A DNA stretch of 64,000 nucleotides from Rothia koreensis (lineage in GTDB: Bacteria; Actinomycetota; Actinomycetes; Actinomycetales; Micrococcaceae), in the NCBI RefSeq assembly GCF_004136575.1, contig NZ_NOIQ01000001.1, positions 124,001 through 188,000 of the forward strand. Direction: 5' to 3'. Within the stretch, counting starts at the first letter, position 1. Each line of letters starts with the position of its first letter. The notes under the pieces are model-generated. The model did not search any database, was not told the DNA's origin, and was given only the letters and a program-made list of their open reading frames with translations. Shown piece by piece: positions 54,553-63,702 of the stretch. The translations under genes and the position numbers were made by a program.

Positions 54553-55308
54553 ATGACTGATCTGCACGGCAAGTCCGCTCTGGTCACCGGCTCGGCGCGG
54601 GGAATCGGGCGCGCCATCGCGCTGCGATACGCGTCGCTCGGGGCACGAGTCGTCGTCAACTACGCCAGCAGCGAGGAGGCGGCGTCTGCCGTCGTCAAGG
54701 AGATCGAGGCGCTCGGCGGGGAGGCGATCGCCATCCGTGCCGACGTATCCGACCTTGGTGCGCTGGACCGGCTGTTCGAAGAGTCCATCGCGGCGTTCGG
54801 CACGCTCGACATCGTCGTGGCCAACGCGGGTGTGGAGATCGTCGACCAGCCGATCCTCGAAGCGACAGAGGAGCAGTTCGACCGTCTGTTCGCGACCAAC
54901 GCCAAGGGCACCTTCTTCACCCTGCAGAAGGCCGCCCGTCATGTTGCCGATCACGGCCGGATCATCAACGTCGGCTCCAGCACCACGGCGATGGTGCAGC
55001 CCGGGGTGGGCCTGTACGGGGCGAGCAAGATGGCCGCTCGCTACGCCGTCGAGGTCCTCGCTCTGGAGGTGGGGGCGCGCGGTATCACCGTGAACTCGAT
55101 CATCCCGACCGCCATCGAAGGCGCAGGTGTGTTCACCGAAGTACCCGACGACCACCCGATGCGCGCCCTCCTGAAGCAGGGTCGGCCCATCGAGGGGAGA
55201 TTCGGCACCGTCGATGACGTCGCCGACGCCGCCGAATACTTCGCAGGGCCCCTTTCCCGCTGGATCAGCGGCCAGCACCTCCTCGTCAGCGGCGGCGCAC
55301 CCGCCTGA
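54553..55308 (+). CDS. Short-chain dehydrogenase/reductase (classical SDR)
   Basis: The 251-residue enzyme has the NAD(P)-binding [10 protein letters not shown] near residue 13, NAG near 89, catalytic Ser in NVGSSTTAM, and YGASK (Tyr/Lys pair) near 156. Ser-Gly-Gly at the end fits the family. It is an FabG-like oxidoreductase of unknown substrate. A second SDR gene follows after 37 nt, and the divergent TetR gene probably represses both. Confidence 0.93.
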   Translation: MTDLHGKSALVTGSARGIGRAIALRYASLGARVVVNYASSEEAASAVVKEIEALGGEAIAIRADVSDLGALDRLFEESIAAFGTLDIVVANAGVEIVDQPILEATEEQFDRLFATNAKGTFFTLQKAARHVADHGRIINVGSSTTAMVQPGVGLYGASKMAARYAVEVLALEVGARGITVNSIIPTAIEGAGVFTEVPDDHPMRALLKQGRPIEGRFGTVDDVADAAEYFAGPLSRWISGQHLLVSGGAPA

Positions 55309-55345
55309 CCGACCGAATTCCGACCTCCTCACGAACGGAGCGCAC

Positions 55346-56296
55346 GTGGCACGCGAGAACATCGACATCACCATCCCCGACCTGCGCGGAAAGCGCGCTG
55401 TCGTCACCGGGGCCAGCGACGGCATGGGCCTGGGCATCGCGACCCGGCTCGCCTCCGCCGGGGCGCAGGTCGCACTCCCCGTGCGCAACCCGCGCAAGGG
55501 AGACGCGGCGCTCGCGACGATCCGGGAACACGTCCCGAACGCCGATGTGACCCTGCACTCGCTCGACCTGTCCTCCCTGGACTCCGTCGCCGCCTTCGGG
55601 CAAGAGATGACACAGCAGGGAGACCCGATCGACATCCTCATCAACAACGCCGGCGTCATGACGCCACCGGACCGGCAGGCCACTGCCGACGGCTTCGAGC
55701 TGCAGTTCGGAACCAACCACCTCGGCCACTTCGCCCTCGTCGCGCACCTGTTCCCGCTGCTGCGCACCGGACGGGCCCGCGTCACTTCGCAGATCAGTAT
55801 CGCCGCCGACCAGCACGCCATCAACTGGGACGACCTCAACTGGGACCGCAACTACCACGGCCGGGCCGCCTACAGCCAGTCAAAGATTGCGCTCGGACTG
55901 TTCGGGCTCGAGCTCGACCGGCGCAGCCGCGAATCAGGTTGGGGCATCACCAGCAACCTCTCCCACCCAGGCGTCGCCCCGACCAATCTCCTGGCAGCGC
56001 GGCCTGAGGTGGGCCGAACGCGACAAACACCGCTGCGCCGAGTCATCACGACACTGTCCGCGCGAGGCATCCTCTTCGGCACCGTCGAGACGGCGAAACT
56101 GCCCGCCCTGATGGCGGCCACCGTGCCCGAACCTGCCGGCGGGAAGCTCTACGGGCCGACCGGATTCCGACACCTGGGAGGCCCGCCCGGAGAGCAGTCC
56201 GTCTACTCCCGTCTGCGCAACCCGGAAGAAGCCGGCCGTGTCTGGAGCGTCTCGGAGCGACTGACACAGACTGCCATTCCCGACGTTCGCGAGTAG
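55346..56296 (+). CDS. Short-chain dehydrogenase/reductase (longer form)
   Basis: The 316-residue protein has [20 protein letters not shown] near residue 20, NNAGVM near 97 and the catalytic YSQSK near 176, with a C-terminal extension typical of the retinol-dehydrogenase/oxidoreductase-like SDR group. GTG 55346 follows CGGAG with good spacing. It probably acts with the upstream SDR on a common substrate. Confidence 0.9.
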   Translation: MARENIDITIPDLRGKRAVVTGASDGMGLGIATRLASAGAQVALPVRNPRKGDAALATIREHVPNADVTLHSLDLSSLDSVAAFGQEMTQQGDPIDILINNAGVMTPPDRQATADGFELQFGTNHLGHFALVAHLFPLLRTGRARVTSQISIAADQHAINWDDLNWDRNYHGRAAYSQSKIALGLFGLELDRRSRESGWGITSNLSHPGVAPTNLLAARPEVGRTRQTPLRRVITTLSARGILFGTVETAKLPALMAATVPEPAGGKLYGPTGFRHLGGPPGEQSVYSRLRNPEEAGRVWSVSERLTQTAIPDVRE

Positions 56297-56676
56297 CGAC
56301 GTCGATCGGGCGCATCCTCGAGTCGAGAGGCAACAGCGATTCCGGATGACCGCTCTGGTCGTCGACCCTGTCGGCTTGCTCATCCGGGAGGAGGACTTTG
56401 GCCGCGACGCAGGAACATCCAGCTCGGCTAAAGGTCGCCTTCCGTGGGGCAACCGCTGATGAAGCAGTTCCGGTCATCGTCGTCCTGCGCAGGCGATTCC
56501 CGCGGATCCCGGAGGCGGTGCATAGTTGGGCGTATCTGGTGTAGCTCGTCGTCACCGCGGCCACTGTCGCGCTCACTAGGTGATCGATGCCCTCGGGCCC
56601 CGAACTGAGGCAAACCGTCTACACGGAATCCAGTCTCGGCGGCGTGCGAGACCTCTGAGGTGGAGGATGCTGCAGT
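56297..56676. other. Gene-free stretch with a decayed gene fragment
   Basis: No intact gene is present. The right half holds a TauE/SafE 3' fragment (56464-56583). The left half has no recognised content apart from a short open stretch near 56346-56460 that may be a remnant. Confidence 0.5.
56464..56583 (+). pseudogene. 3' remnant of a TauE/SafE permease gene
   Basis: The last 120 bases of the intact TauE/SafE gene (about 52476-52595) recur here with few changes, including TTGGGCGTATCTGGTG and the final GGTGATC. One change creates an in-frame TAG at 56541. Nothing of the 5' part is present. Confidence 0.85.
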
Positions 56677-57110
56677 TCAGAGATCGATCTCGTCGGACTC
56701 CAACCGCTTGCCCATGCTCACAGCCTGGTAGGTCGCGTAGCCCAGCCTCTCGTAGAACTCGATAACGCTTGTGTTCTCGGGGCGCACTTGGAGCTGGACC
56801 TTGGGGCAGCCCAGGGCAGCGAGCATGGATTCGGCGCGGCGGACGAGCTCCGTGCCGAGTCCTGTCCCGCGATGGGAGGCGGCGACGGCGAGATAGTGGA
56901 TCCACCCCTGTGGCCGACGTAGCCAGCCAGAGCGCTGCCGACCACGTGCCCCTCGTCGTCCTTGGCGATCAGGAACATCTCCGGCTGCGTCGTCGTCTTT
57001 CGCCAAACGTCCTTCACTGGATCGTTCCATGGCCGCGTGAGCCCGGCCTCGGTCCAAAGAGCCACAACGGCGTCGGAGTCATCGGCTGTGAAAGCGTGAA
57101 TGTGGGCCAT
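56677..57110 (-). pseudogene. GNAT acetyltransferase with frameshift
   Basis: The N-terminal half (MAHIHAFTADDSDAVVALWT to YVGHRG) and C-terminal half (GWIHYLAVAASHRGTGLGTE to the end) lie in two frames that join near 56905-56908. Adding one G to the run of four G on the minus strand would restore a 145-residue GNAT protein with an intact acetyl-CoA motif. This is a true mutation or a sequencing error. Confidence 0.75.
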
Positions 57111-57335
57111 GTGGGCACCCAGAACATCTACGACGCCGGCGAACTCCCGCCCCAGAACGACCGGCAGCGTGACCGGAAAGAATGCCGCACCCGACCGGAT
57201 CTTGCCGTCCATCGGATTCACCCCGGCCGCCACGGTTCTGACTCTGATCTGGCCATCACCAGGTTCCGGAATCGGTACGTCCTCCATATGGAGAACCTCA
57301 GGCCCGCCGAACTCTGACACCAAAACAGCTCGCAT
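57111..57335 (-). pseudogene. Truncated zinc-type/quinone oxidoreductase (5' end only)
   Basis: ATG 57335 with AAGGAG upstream starts a typical quinone oxidoreductase N-terminus (MRAVLVSEFGGPEVLHMEDV, AAGVNPMDGKIRSG, LGREFAGVV). After about 75 codons the sequence runs directly into the start of the GNAT gene in the same frame. The remaining 250 or so residues of the family are missing. Confidence 0.75.
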
Positions 57336-57569
57336 TATCGCTCCTTTTGACGGTGGAGCGGCACGCGCGCACACCCCGACCATCGTCGGTAGTGCCGCGG
57401 ACGCAAAGCGTGGCTCGTGGTTGCAACGGCTTGGACCACCCCTCGGCCAAACCACTCAAGCCTTTTCGACAACGCATATGTTAACTCATGACGTGGCTCC
57501 TCGAAGCCGCGCCCCGCACTCGCGCGACCGTCCGTCGACCTCGGCGGACGCGCCGGACCGCGCGCGCCT

Positions 57570-58133
57570 TCAGCTGCGCCGCAGTCCGTCGATCATGAGC
57601 TCGATCACGCCATCGGCCTCCTGACGCCGCTCGGAGTGCACCGCCGCCACGGCGATGCCGTGGAGCGCGAGCATCACCGCGCCCGCGGGGACGTCGTCTC
57701 GAAGGTGCCCCTGTTCGATGCCCCGGCTCAGCATCCCAGTGACCGCGTCTTCGAGCACCTGCCCCTCGTCGGAGAGTGCGCCTCCCGCCGACTCGGATGC
57801 AGCGAACAGCGTTCGGGCAAGACCGCGCTGCGAATACATGTGGTCGACCATCTCGCGGAGGAACGCTCCCAGGGCATCGCCGGGCGGCAGGGTCTCCATG
57901 AGCTGATCCGCGCGGCCGCGGAGCGCGGCGACCTCGCCCTCGAACACGGCGGCGAGCAGAGCGTCGCGGTTCGGGAAGTGGCGGTAGAGCGTGCCCGCAC
58001 CGACGCCGGCCCGTCGCGCGACGTCCTCGAACGGCACCTCCTTCTGCTCCTCGGAGAAGATCTCGCGCGCAGCGCGCACGATCGCGTCGCGGTTGCGCTG
58101 CGCGTCGGCGCGGAGGGGCTTGGGCTGGGTCAT
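57570..58133 (-). CDS. TetR family regulator
   Basis: The 187-residue protein has the helix-turn-helix segments RAAREIFSEEQKEVPFEDVA and GVGAGTLYRHFPNRDALLAA and a TetR C-terminal domain common in regulators of MMPL or redox genes. ATG 58133 has GAGG with 5 nt spacing; GTG 58139 is the alternative. It is divergent from the reductase-MMPL pair. Confidence 0.9.
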   Translation of the reverse strand: MTQPKPLRADAQRNRDAIVRAAREIFSEEQKEVPFEDVARRAGVGAGTLYRHFPNRDALLAAVFEGEVAALRGRADQLMETLPPGDALGAFLREMVDHMYSQRGLARTLFAASESAGGALSDEGQVLEDAVTGMLSRGIEQGHLRDDVPAGAVMLALHGIAVAAVHSERRQEADGVIELMIDGLRRS

Positions 58134-58145
58134 CGTCACCTCGGA

Positions 58146-58174
58146 TTGACAAGCGGAGGGAGTCTCCGTATCTT
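58146..58174 (+). promoter_or_regulatory. Promoter with internal palindrome for the reductase-MMPL operon
   Basis: TTGACA (58146-58151) and TATCTT (58169-58174) have the ideal 17-nt spacing. The spacer contains CGGAG-GGAGT-CTCCG (58154-58168), a likely TetR operator that would occlude RNA polymerase. Confidence 0.7.
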
Positions 58175-58219
58175 CTAAGCGGGGAAGGCCCCCGGTTAAT
58201 GCTAACGCAGCGAGGTCGT

Positions 58220-59164
58220 ATGCGGATACTGATGTTCGGACGTGGCGTCATCGCCTCCGTCACCGGCTGGGCGCTGGTGGGCGCAGGACACGACGTCGAG
58301 TTCTACGTACGCCCGGGGCGTGCGGAGCTCTACGGCGACGAGATGACCGTCGACATCCAGGATTCTCGTCGTCGGCGGCGGCGGGATCAGCACGTCCGGG
58401 AGACATGGTCGCCGCGATACCGCGAGGACCTCCCGGAGGAGCACGACTTCGACCTCATCGTGGTGAGCCTTCCCCACCACCGCCTTCCCGCCGCGGTCGA
58501 CTTCCTCTCGACGCGACTGGGCGAGGCGACGCTCGTGATGCTGAGCAACATGTGGGACGAGCCGCTCGACATCATCGCCCCGCTGCCGCGTGAGCAGGTG
58601 GTCTGGGGGATTCCGCCCGCCGGCGGCGGATTCGACGCGACCGGACGGCTTCGCGCGACGCTGCTCTCCACCGTCGTTCTCGGACGTGTCGGCGCGAGCC
58701 AGACGGATCGCGAGCTCGCGGTGCGCGAGGCGTTCAGCCAGGCGGGAATCCGCGTGCGCGAGCAGCCGGACATCCGCGGCTGGTACTTCCTCCATACGGC
58801 CACCGACGCGAGCCTGTACTCCCAGGCGCTCCGGCACGGTTCCATGGCCGATCTGATCGGCAATACCGCGGCCCTGCGCGAGGCGATGCTGGTCGGCCGC
58901 GAGCTGCTCCCGGTGGTCGCGGCTCGCGGCGTCGATCTGCGCCGCCATCTGTCGTCGACGCTGGCGTTCCGACTGCCGTCGTGGCTGGTCGCGGGAGCTT
59001 TCGCGCTGGCGAACTCGAAGGTTCCCTTCGTACGGCGTGCCTTCGAGACGCACGACGACCCCGCCGCGGAAGAGCCTCGGGCCGTGTACCGCGACGTCCT
59101 GTCCGAGGCGCAGCGCCTCGGCGTTCCGACCCCACGGCTGGCGGCCGCGGCTGCGGACTTCTGA
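58220..59164 (+). CDS. Ketopantoate reductase family (ApbA/PanE-like) protein
   Basis: The 314-residue protein has an N-terminal Rossmann start MRILMFGRGVIASVTGWALV and the two-domain length of ketopantoate reductases. Many such paralogues do not make pantoate; this one is encoded with an MMPL transporter and a TetR gene. That context suggests modification of an incoming or exported compound. ATG 58220 has CGAGG about 5 nt upstream. A stop-to-start gap of 64 nt separates it from the transporter gene. Confidence 0.82.
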   Translation: MRILMFGRGVIASVTGWALVGAGHDVEFYVRPGRAELYGDEMTVDIQDSRRRRRRDQHVRETWSPRYREDLPEEHDFDLIVVSLPHHRLPAAVDFLSTRLGEATLVMLSNMWDEPLDIIAPLPREQVVWGIPPAGGGFDATGRLRATLLSTVVLGRVGASQTDRELAVREAFSQAGIRVREQPDIRGWYFLHTATDASLYSQALRHGSMADLIGNTAALREAMLVGRELLPVVAARGVDLRRHLSSTLAFRLPSWLVAGAFALANSKVPFVRRAFETHDDPAAEEPRAVYRDVLSEAQRLGVPTPRLAAAAADF

Positions 59165-59228
59165 CGCGGCCCGAGCAACTGACTCAGCCGTCTCGCCATC
59201 ACCTCTCACCTGGAAAGGAGACGCTCGC

Positions 59229-61595
59229 GTGGCTTCTCTGCTCTTTCGACTCGGTCAGTTCTCCGCTCGCCGTCGCTGGCTCGTCATCATCGCCTGGCTC
59301 GTCATCCTCGGCGCTTCCGCCGTGACCTTCACCGCATTCTCCGGCGCAGTGTCATCGGCGTTCTCGATCCCGGGAACGCAGACCGACAAGGTGCAGGCAG
59401 AGCTCAAAGAGAAGTTCCCGGCCGCTCAGGGCGGCACGGGAACGATCGTGTTCGCTACCGACGATGGAACGGAGTTCAGCGATCAGCAGAGGGAGGAAGT
59501 GGGAGCATTCCTGTCTGACCTCAGCGACATCCCCGAGGTGAAGGGGACCGTAGACGGGTTCGACACACAGCAAGAGCTCGATCTCCAGCGCCAGCAGATC
59601 GACGACGGCAGAGCTCAGCTCGAGGCCGCCCGTGCCCAGATCGCGCCCGGACAAGCGGCGCAGCAGGAGGAGCTGGACCGACAAGCCGCCGAGCTGGAGC
59701 AGGCGGCCGCGCTGCTGGAGCTGTCCGAAGACGCGCGGTTCGTGTCGGAGAGCGGATCCGCTGCGATCGGAACCGTCACGTTCACGAAGAACACCGACGA
59801 GGTGCCTGAGGAGACCAAGACGACGATCGCTGACCGAGCGGAGCATGCCGCGATCGACGGTGTCCACGTCTATGTGTCCGATAACCTCGCCCAGAGCAGC
59901 CCGTCGCTGATCGGGCCGGGCGAGATCGCCGGCATTCTCGTTGCCGCGATCGTGCTCTTCCTGATCCTCCGCACGCTGCTCGGAATCACGCTCCCGCTCC
60001 TCTCCGCATTCCTCGGCGTCGGAGTCGCGTCCCTGGCGGCGCTGTCATTCTCGGGCATCGTCGAATTCACGACGTTCACACCGATCCTCGGAATGATGCT
60101 CGGCCTGGCGGTCGGCATCGACTACTCGCTCTTCATCATCAATCGACACCGCACGCAACTGAAGCGAGGTATGGGACTCATCCAGTCCATCGGTCTGGCC
60201 AACGGCACGTCAGGAAACGCCGTCGTCTTTGCGGGTGCCACCGTCATCATCGCGCTCCTGGCGCTCAACGTCACCGGGATCCCCCTGCTCGGCCTCATGG
60301 GCACCGTAGGTGCCGTCGCAGTCGTCGTCGCGATCGCGATCGCCACCTCGTTCACTCCTGCGCTCCTCTCGATCGTCGGGTTCCGCATCCTCAGCCGAAG
60401 CGAACGCGGCACCATCGGACACCCGGCCACGCAGGGCGTGCCCCATACGCCGATGCCGACCTGGCGCGCGATCACGACGGTGATCGTCGGTGTCATCGCG
60501 CTCGGCGTGATGGCGATCCCTGCCAGCCAGATGCGTCTCGGTCTGCCCACGGGCAGCGCCGAAGCTCCCGACTCCACGCAGTACCTCGCCTACAGCACCA
60601 TCTCCGACGAGTTCGGTGCAGGGCAGAACGGCCCGCTGCTCGTCGTTGCGAACCTCCCCGAACCGATTACTGATGACGAGGTGACAAGTTCCTCGGTCGA
60701 GATCGGCCAGGCACTCTCGCGCCACTCAGACGTTGCCGCGGTTCTTCCCGTTGGTACCTCTGCGGACCGCGACATCATCGCCTTCCAGGTCACGCCCCGC
60801 AGTGGCCCCGACAGCCCCGCGACGGAGCGACTCGTCACCGATCTCCGCGAGCAGACCATCACGACAGGCGACGGAGACGCCACGCTCGGAGTCGCCGGCA
60901 ACGCGAGTGCGAACATCGACATCACTCAGAAGATCGCGACTGTCCTGCCGATCTATCTCGCCGTGGTGATCGGGCTCTCCCTTCTCATTCTGATCCTCGC
61001 GTTCCGCTCTGTCCTCGTGCCGATCATCGCGACCGTCGGCTTCGTGCTCTCTCTTCTCGCGACACTCGGCAGCCTGACCGCGATCTACCAGTTCGGGTGG
61101 CTCGGGGAGCTGTTCGGAGTGCACAACCCGGGCCCGATCATCAGCTTCCTGCCGATCATCCTCATCGGGATACTCTTCGGTCTCGCCATGGACTACCAGC
61201 TCTTCCTCGTGACGGGCATGCATGAAGCTCATGCTCGTGGGGCAAGTGCGCGCGTCGCCGTCCAACGCGGAGTGCACGCGGGTCGAGCCGTCGTGATCGC
61301 CGCCGCCGCCATCATGATCTCCGTCTTCGCGGGATTCATCTTCTCCGATACATCCACCGTGAGACTCATCGGATTCGGGCTCTCGTTCGGCGTTCTCCTC
61401 GATGCGTTCGTCGTCCGGATGCTCCTGATCCCCGCCGTCATGCACCTGCTCGGTGAGCGCGCTTGGTGGTTCCCGAAGTGGCTCGATCGGCTGACGCCCA
61501 ACGTCGACATGGAAGGCCGTGCACTCGAATCCCACGTCGAACACCACGTCAGATCTCGTGCGTCACAGGAGCGACTGACGTACACGAAGGCGTAG
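59229..61595 (+). CDS. MMPL family transporter
   Basis: The 788-residue RND-type protein has twelve predicted helices in two halves, each preceded by an extracytoplasmic domain. The helix-4 signature MLGLAVGIDYSLFIINRHRT lies near residue 300 and its counterpart GLAMDYQLFLVTGMHEAHAR near 655, with the paired Asp-Tyr proton-relay motifs. The first loop contains a charged coiled coil (about 120-165). MMPL proteins export lipids or drugs. GTG 59229 has AAGGAG 8 nt upstream. Confidence 0.94.
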   Translation: MASLLFRLGQFSARRRWLVIIAWLVILGASAVTFTAFSGAVSSAFSIPGTQTDKVQAELKEKFPAAQGGTGTIVFATDDGTEFSDQQREEVGAFLSDLSDIPEVKGTVDGFDTQQELDLQRQQIDDGRAQLEAARAQIAPGQAAQQEELDRQAAELEQAAALLELSEDARFVSESGSAAIGTVTFTKNTDEVPEETKTTIADRAEHAAIDGVHVYVSDNLAQSSPSLIGPGEIAGILVAAIVLFLILRTLLGITLPLLSAFLGVGVASLAALSFSGIVEFTTFTPILGMMLGLAVGIDYSLFIINRHRTQLKRGMGLIQSIGLANGTSGNAVVFAGATVIIALLALNVTGIPLLGLMGTVGAVAVVVAIAIATSFTPALLSIVGFRILSRSERGTIGHPATQGVPHTPMPTWRAITTVIVGVIALGVMAIPASQMRLGLPTGSAEAPDSTQYLAYSTISDEFGAGQNGPLLVVANLPEPITDDEVTSSSVEIGQALSRHSDVAAVLPVGTSADRDIIAFQVTPRSGPDSPATERLVTDLREQTITTGDGDATLGVAGNASANIDITQKIATVLPIYLAVVIGLSLLILILAFRSVLVPIIATVGFVLSLLATLGSLTAIYQFGWLGELFGVHNPGPIISFLPIILIGILFGLAMDYQLFLVTGMHEAHARGASARVAVQRGVHAGRAVVIAAAAIMISVFAGFIFSDTSTVRLIGFGLSFGVLLDAFVVRMLLIPAVMHLLGERAWWFPKWLDRLTPNVDMEGRALESHVEHHVRSRASQERLTYTKA

Positions 61596-61823
61596 ACAAC
61601 GCTCCACCCATTCTGGTCATTGGCGGACACCGATCAAGCCTCCTGATCGGAGTGGGCATCGAGCGCATCGACGATGTGCTGCGGGTGGGCCATGTACGTT
61701 CCTTTGCTCGGAGCGGGGCGGACTTGGAGCGGTGGTCGAAGGTGCTCAGGCCCGCAGAGGTCTGTATTCGTCCGTCGATTCCGCCATGTCCGTCGCTAGG
61801 CAGTCATCCTCTTTGACTATGCG

Positions 61824-62243
61824 TCAGGACCTTGTGCTGGTGTTTCGGTCTGCGAAGCGGGCGCGCGCTTCGGCAGAGACGGGGGTGAAGAGGTTGACGA
61901 GGTTCCCGTCCGGGTCGCGCAGCAGTGCGGAGCGGTTTCCCCACGGCATGTCGGTAGGTACTTGCACCCAGGAGTCGACCTGGTCCTGAAGGCGACGGTG
62001 CACGGCATCGACATCAGCGACACGAAGCTCGATGATCGCGGTGCGGTTGGCGCGAGGTTCAGCGACACCTTCGCCGAACAGTGGCACGGTGCTGGAGTGT
62101 CCGATCGCGAGAGTCGCCAGCGGGGTCACCAGCTCGGCGAAGACAGGTGCGGGGCGTTGAGCGCAGATGCCCGTCACGAGCTCGTAGAAGCCGACCATTT
62201 CGTCGAGGTCGTCAGTGATGATGCGTACGGAGGCGAGTTCCAT
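61824..62243 (-). CDS. VOC (glyoxalase/bleomycin resistance-like) protein
   Basis: The 139-residue protein has the paired beta-alpha-beta-beta-beta units of the vicinal oxygen chelate fold: VRIITDDLDEMVGFYELVTG near residue 6 and the late ALLRDPDGNLVNLFTPVS, with the metal-type Glu/Asp pattern DPDGN. Members detoxify methylglyoxal or bind antibiotics. It is divergent from a TetR gene with a clear operator. Confidence 0.88.
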   Translation of the reverse strand: MELASVRIITDDLDEMVGFYELVTGICAQRPAPVFAELVTPLATLAIGHSSTVPLFGEGVAEPRANRTAIIELRVADVDAVHRRLQDQVDSWVQVPTDMPWGNRSALLRDPDGNLVNLFTPVSAEARARFADRNTSTRS

Positions 62244-62265
62244 GAGTGTTTCCCTTCACTACTAC

Positions 62266-62297
62266 AGCGTTCAACGCTACGCTACAGTATCGTAGCG
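62266..62297. promoter_or_regulatory. Operator of the VOC/TetR divergent pair
   Basis: CGCTAC-6 nt-GTAGCG (62280-62297) is a perfect palindrome. AGCGT-3 nt-ACGCT (62266-62278) lies next to it. The first is a typical TetR half-site arrangement. Confidence 0.65.
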
Positions 62298-62317
62298 AAA
62301 CGTGGAAAGGACGACTC

Positions 62318-62929
62318 ATGCCTACTCAGCGCCAGGCCGACCCATCAGCTGGTACGGGCTCCAGGATCGACGCGCGGACTCAGCGCTCGCGTGCGACCGT
62401 CCTTGCCGCGGCAACGGACCTGCTGGAATCGACTGGGGTCGGCGGGTTCAGCGTCGACGAGGTTGCGCGCAGGTCTGGCGTGGCGAAGACTACGATCTAT
62501 CGGCATTGGCCGACCCGAGAAGCCCTCGTGCTCGATGCGTGTGCAGGTCTCGATGATCGCTACGACCTCCCCGACACCGGGACTCTTCATGGCGACCTCA
62601 GGACGTTCGTCGCCGATCTCGTGCGCATGGTGGAGCAAGCGGGATGGGCTGCTGTGCTGCCTTCGATTGTCGATGCGGCGGAACGCAATGCCGCGTTCGC
62701 CGATATGCATGCGCAGATACAAAAGGGGCACGCGTCCCTGGTGAGTCAGATCGCCGAACGCGCGATCGGTCGCGGCGAGCTTCCTGCCGAAACCGATACG
62801 GCACTGCTCGCCTCTACCGTTCTAGGCCCAGTCTTCTACCGTCGGTGGTTCTCCCGCGAACCGTTCGATGCTGCGTTCATCGATGCGGTCACGACTCGAG
62901 CAATCCGCGGCGCACAAGGATCCGACTAA
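62318..62929 (+). CDS. TetR family regulator
   Basis: The 203-residue protein has the helix-turn-helix ATDLLESTGVGGFSVDEVAR and VAKTTIYRHWPTREALVLDA and a TetR_C domain with a Trp/Phe-rich end (FYRRWFSREPFDAAF). GGAAAGG precedes ATG 62318. It should repress the VOC gene and itself through the palindrome upstream. Confidence 0.92.
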   Translation: MPTQRQADPSAGTGSRIDARTQRSRATVLAAATDLLESTGVGGFSVDEVARRSGVAKTTIYRHWPTREALVLDACAGLDDRYDLPDTGTLHGDLRTFVADLVRMVEQAGWAAVLPSIVDAAERNAAFADMHAQIQKGHASLVSQIAERAIGRGELPAETDTALLASTVLGPVFYRRWFSREPFDAAFIDAVTTRAIRGAQGSD

Positions 62930-63009
62930 TCTCGGCGACGTTGTATCGAGACGGGCACTTCAATCGGAATGGCTCCGGATCGGATGGTGTCCAACGACAA
63001 TACGGTTAG

Positions 63010-63618
63010 TCAGGCAGTACTCGGCAGCACGAGCGGAAGGAAGATCTGATCGACGATGGCGGCGATGTCTTCGCGCGGCAACGGCTTCAGCGTCATGAGC
63101 GTTTCGTGCCGAAGGAGGTCGAATGGCAGACGAGCTGTGCGCTCCGTCAGTCGATCGGGATCGATCTCGCCTCGGCCCACCGCCCGCGATAGCACACCTT
63201 CGATGATCGACCACCGCTTTTCGACCAATCCAAGCCGTAGTTGGGCCGGGCTTGTCCCTGTCGCGCCATAGTACGCGGACAGCTCTGCGGTTAATGAGGC
63301 GGCGAACATCGCGAAAGATTCATTGAGCTGCACCATCAGCCCGATGATGTCCTCGCGGAGGGTTCCGGTGTCAGGGTCGGCGAGCAGGAACCGATCGCTC
63401 GCGTAGTGGATGGCATCCCTCACCAGGTCGGTCTTCTTGTCCCAGTGCCGGTTCAGGCCGGGCCGGCTTGTTCCGGCTCGCCGAGCGACTTCCGACAATC
63501 TGAACCCGTCATACCCTCGCGCGAGTAGCTCTTCCCACGCTGCCGACAGGATCGCGGACCGGAGGGTCTCTCCACGTCGTCGTCGAACGGGCTGAGACTC
63601 TTGTTCGTTAAGGTGCAT
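63010..63618 (-). CDS. TetR family regulator
   Basis: The 202-residue protein has a helix-turn-helix of TetR type: AAWEELLARGYDGFRLSEVA, then TSRPGLNRHWDKKTDLVRDA. The recognition helix has Leu-Asn where Tyr is usual (GLNRHW against LYRHF). Its ATG lies inside a near-perfect palindrome, so it probably represses itself and the divergent gene at 63703. Confidence 0.9.
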   Translation of the reverse strand: MHLNEQESQPVRRRRGETLRSAILSAAWEELLARGYDGFRLSEVARRAGTSRPGLNRHWDKKTDLVRDAIHYASDRFLLADPDTGTLREDIIGLMVQLNESFAMFAASLTAELSAYYGATGTSPAQLRLGLVEKRWSIIEGVLSRAVGRGEIDPDRLTERTARLPFDLLRHETLMTLKPLPREDIAAIVDQIFLPLVLPSTA

Positions 63619-63631
63619 GAATGTACCTTAA
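63608..63631. promoter_or_regulatory. Operator palindrome overlapping a TetR start codon
   Basis: TTAAGGTGCAT and ATGTACCTTAA are 11-bp arms with one mismatch and a 2-nt centre. The site covers the ATG (63618) of the TetR gene and lies 72 nt before the divergent gene. Confidence 0.75.
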
Positions 63632-63702
63632 CATGGTATGTTCACGAAGAACTCGCGAGGTGGCTGTCACTTCGCGAGTCGGAGAAGCGGAGAGGAATCG
63701 CT

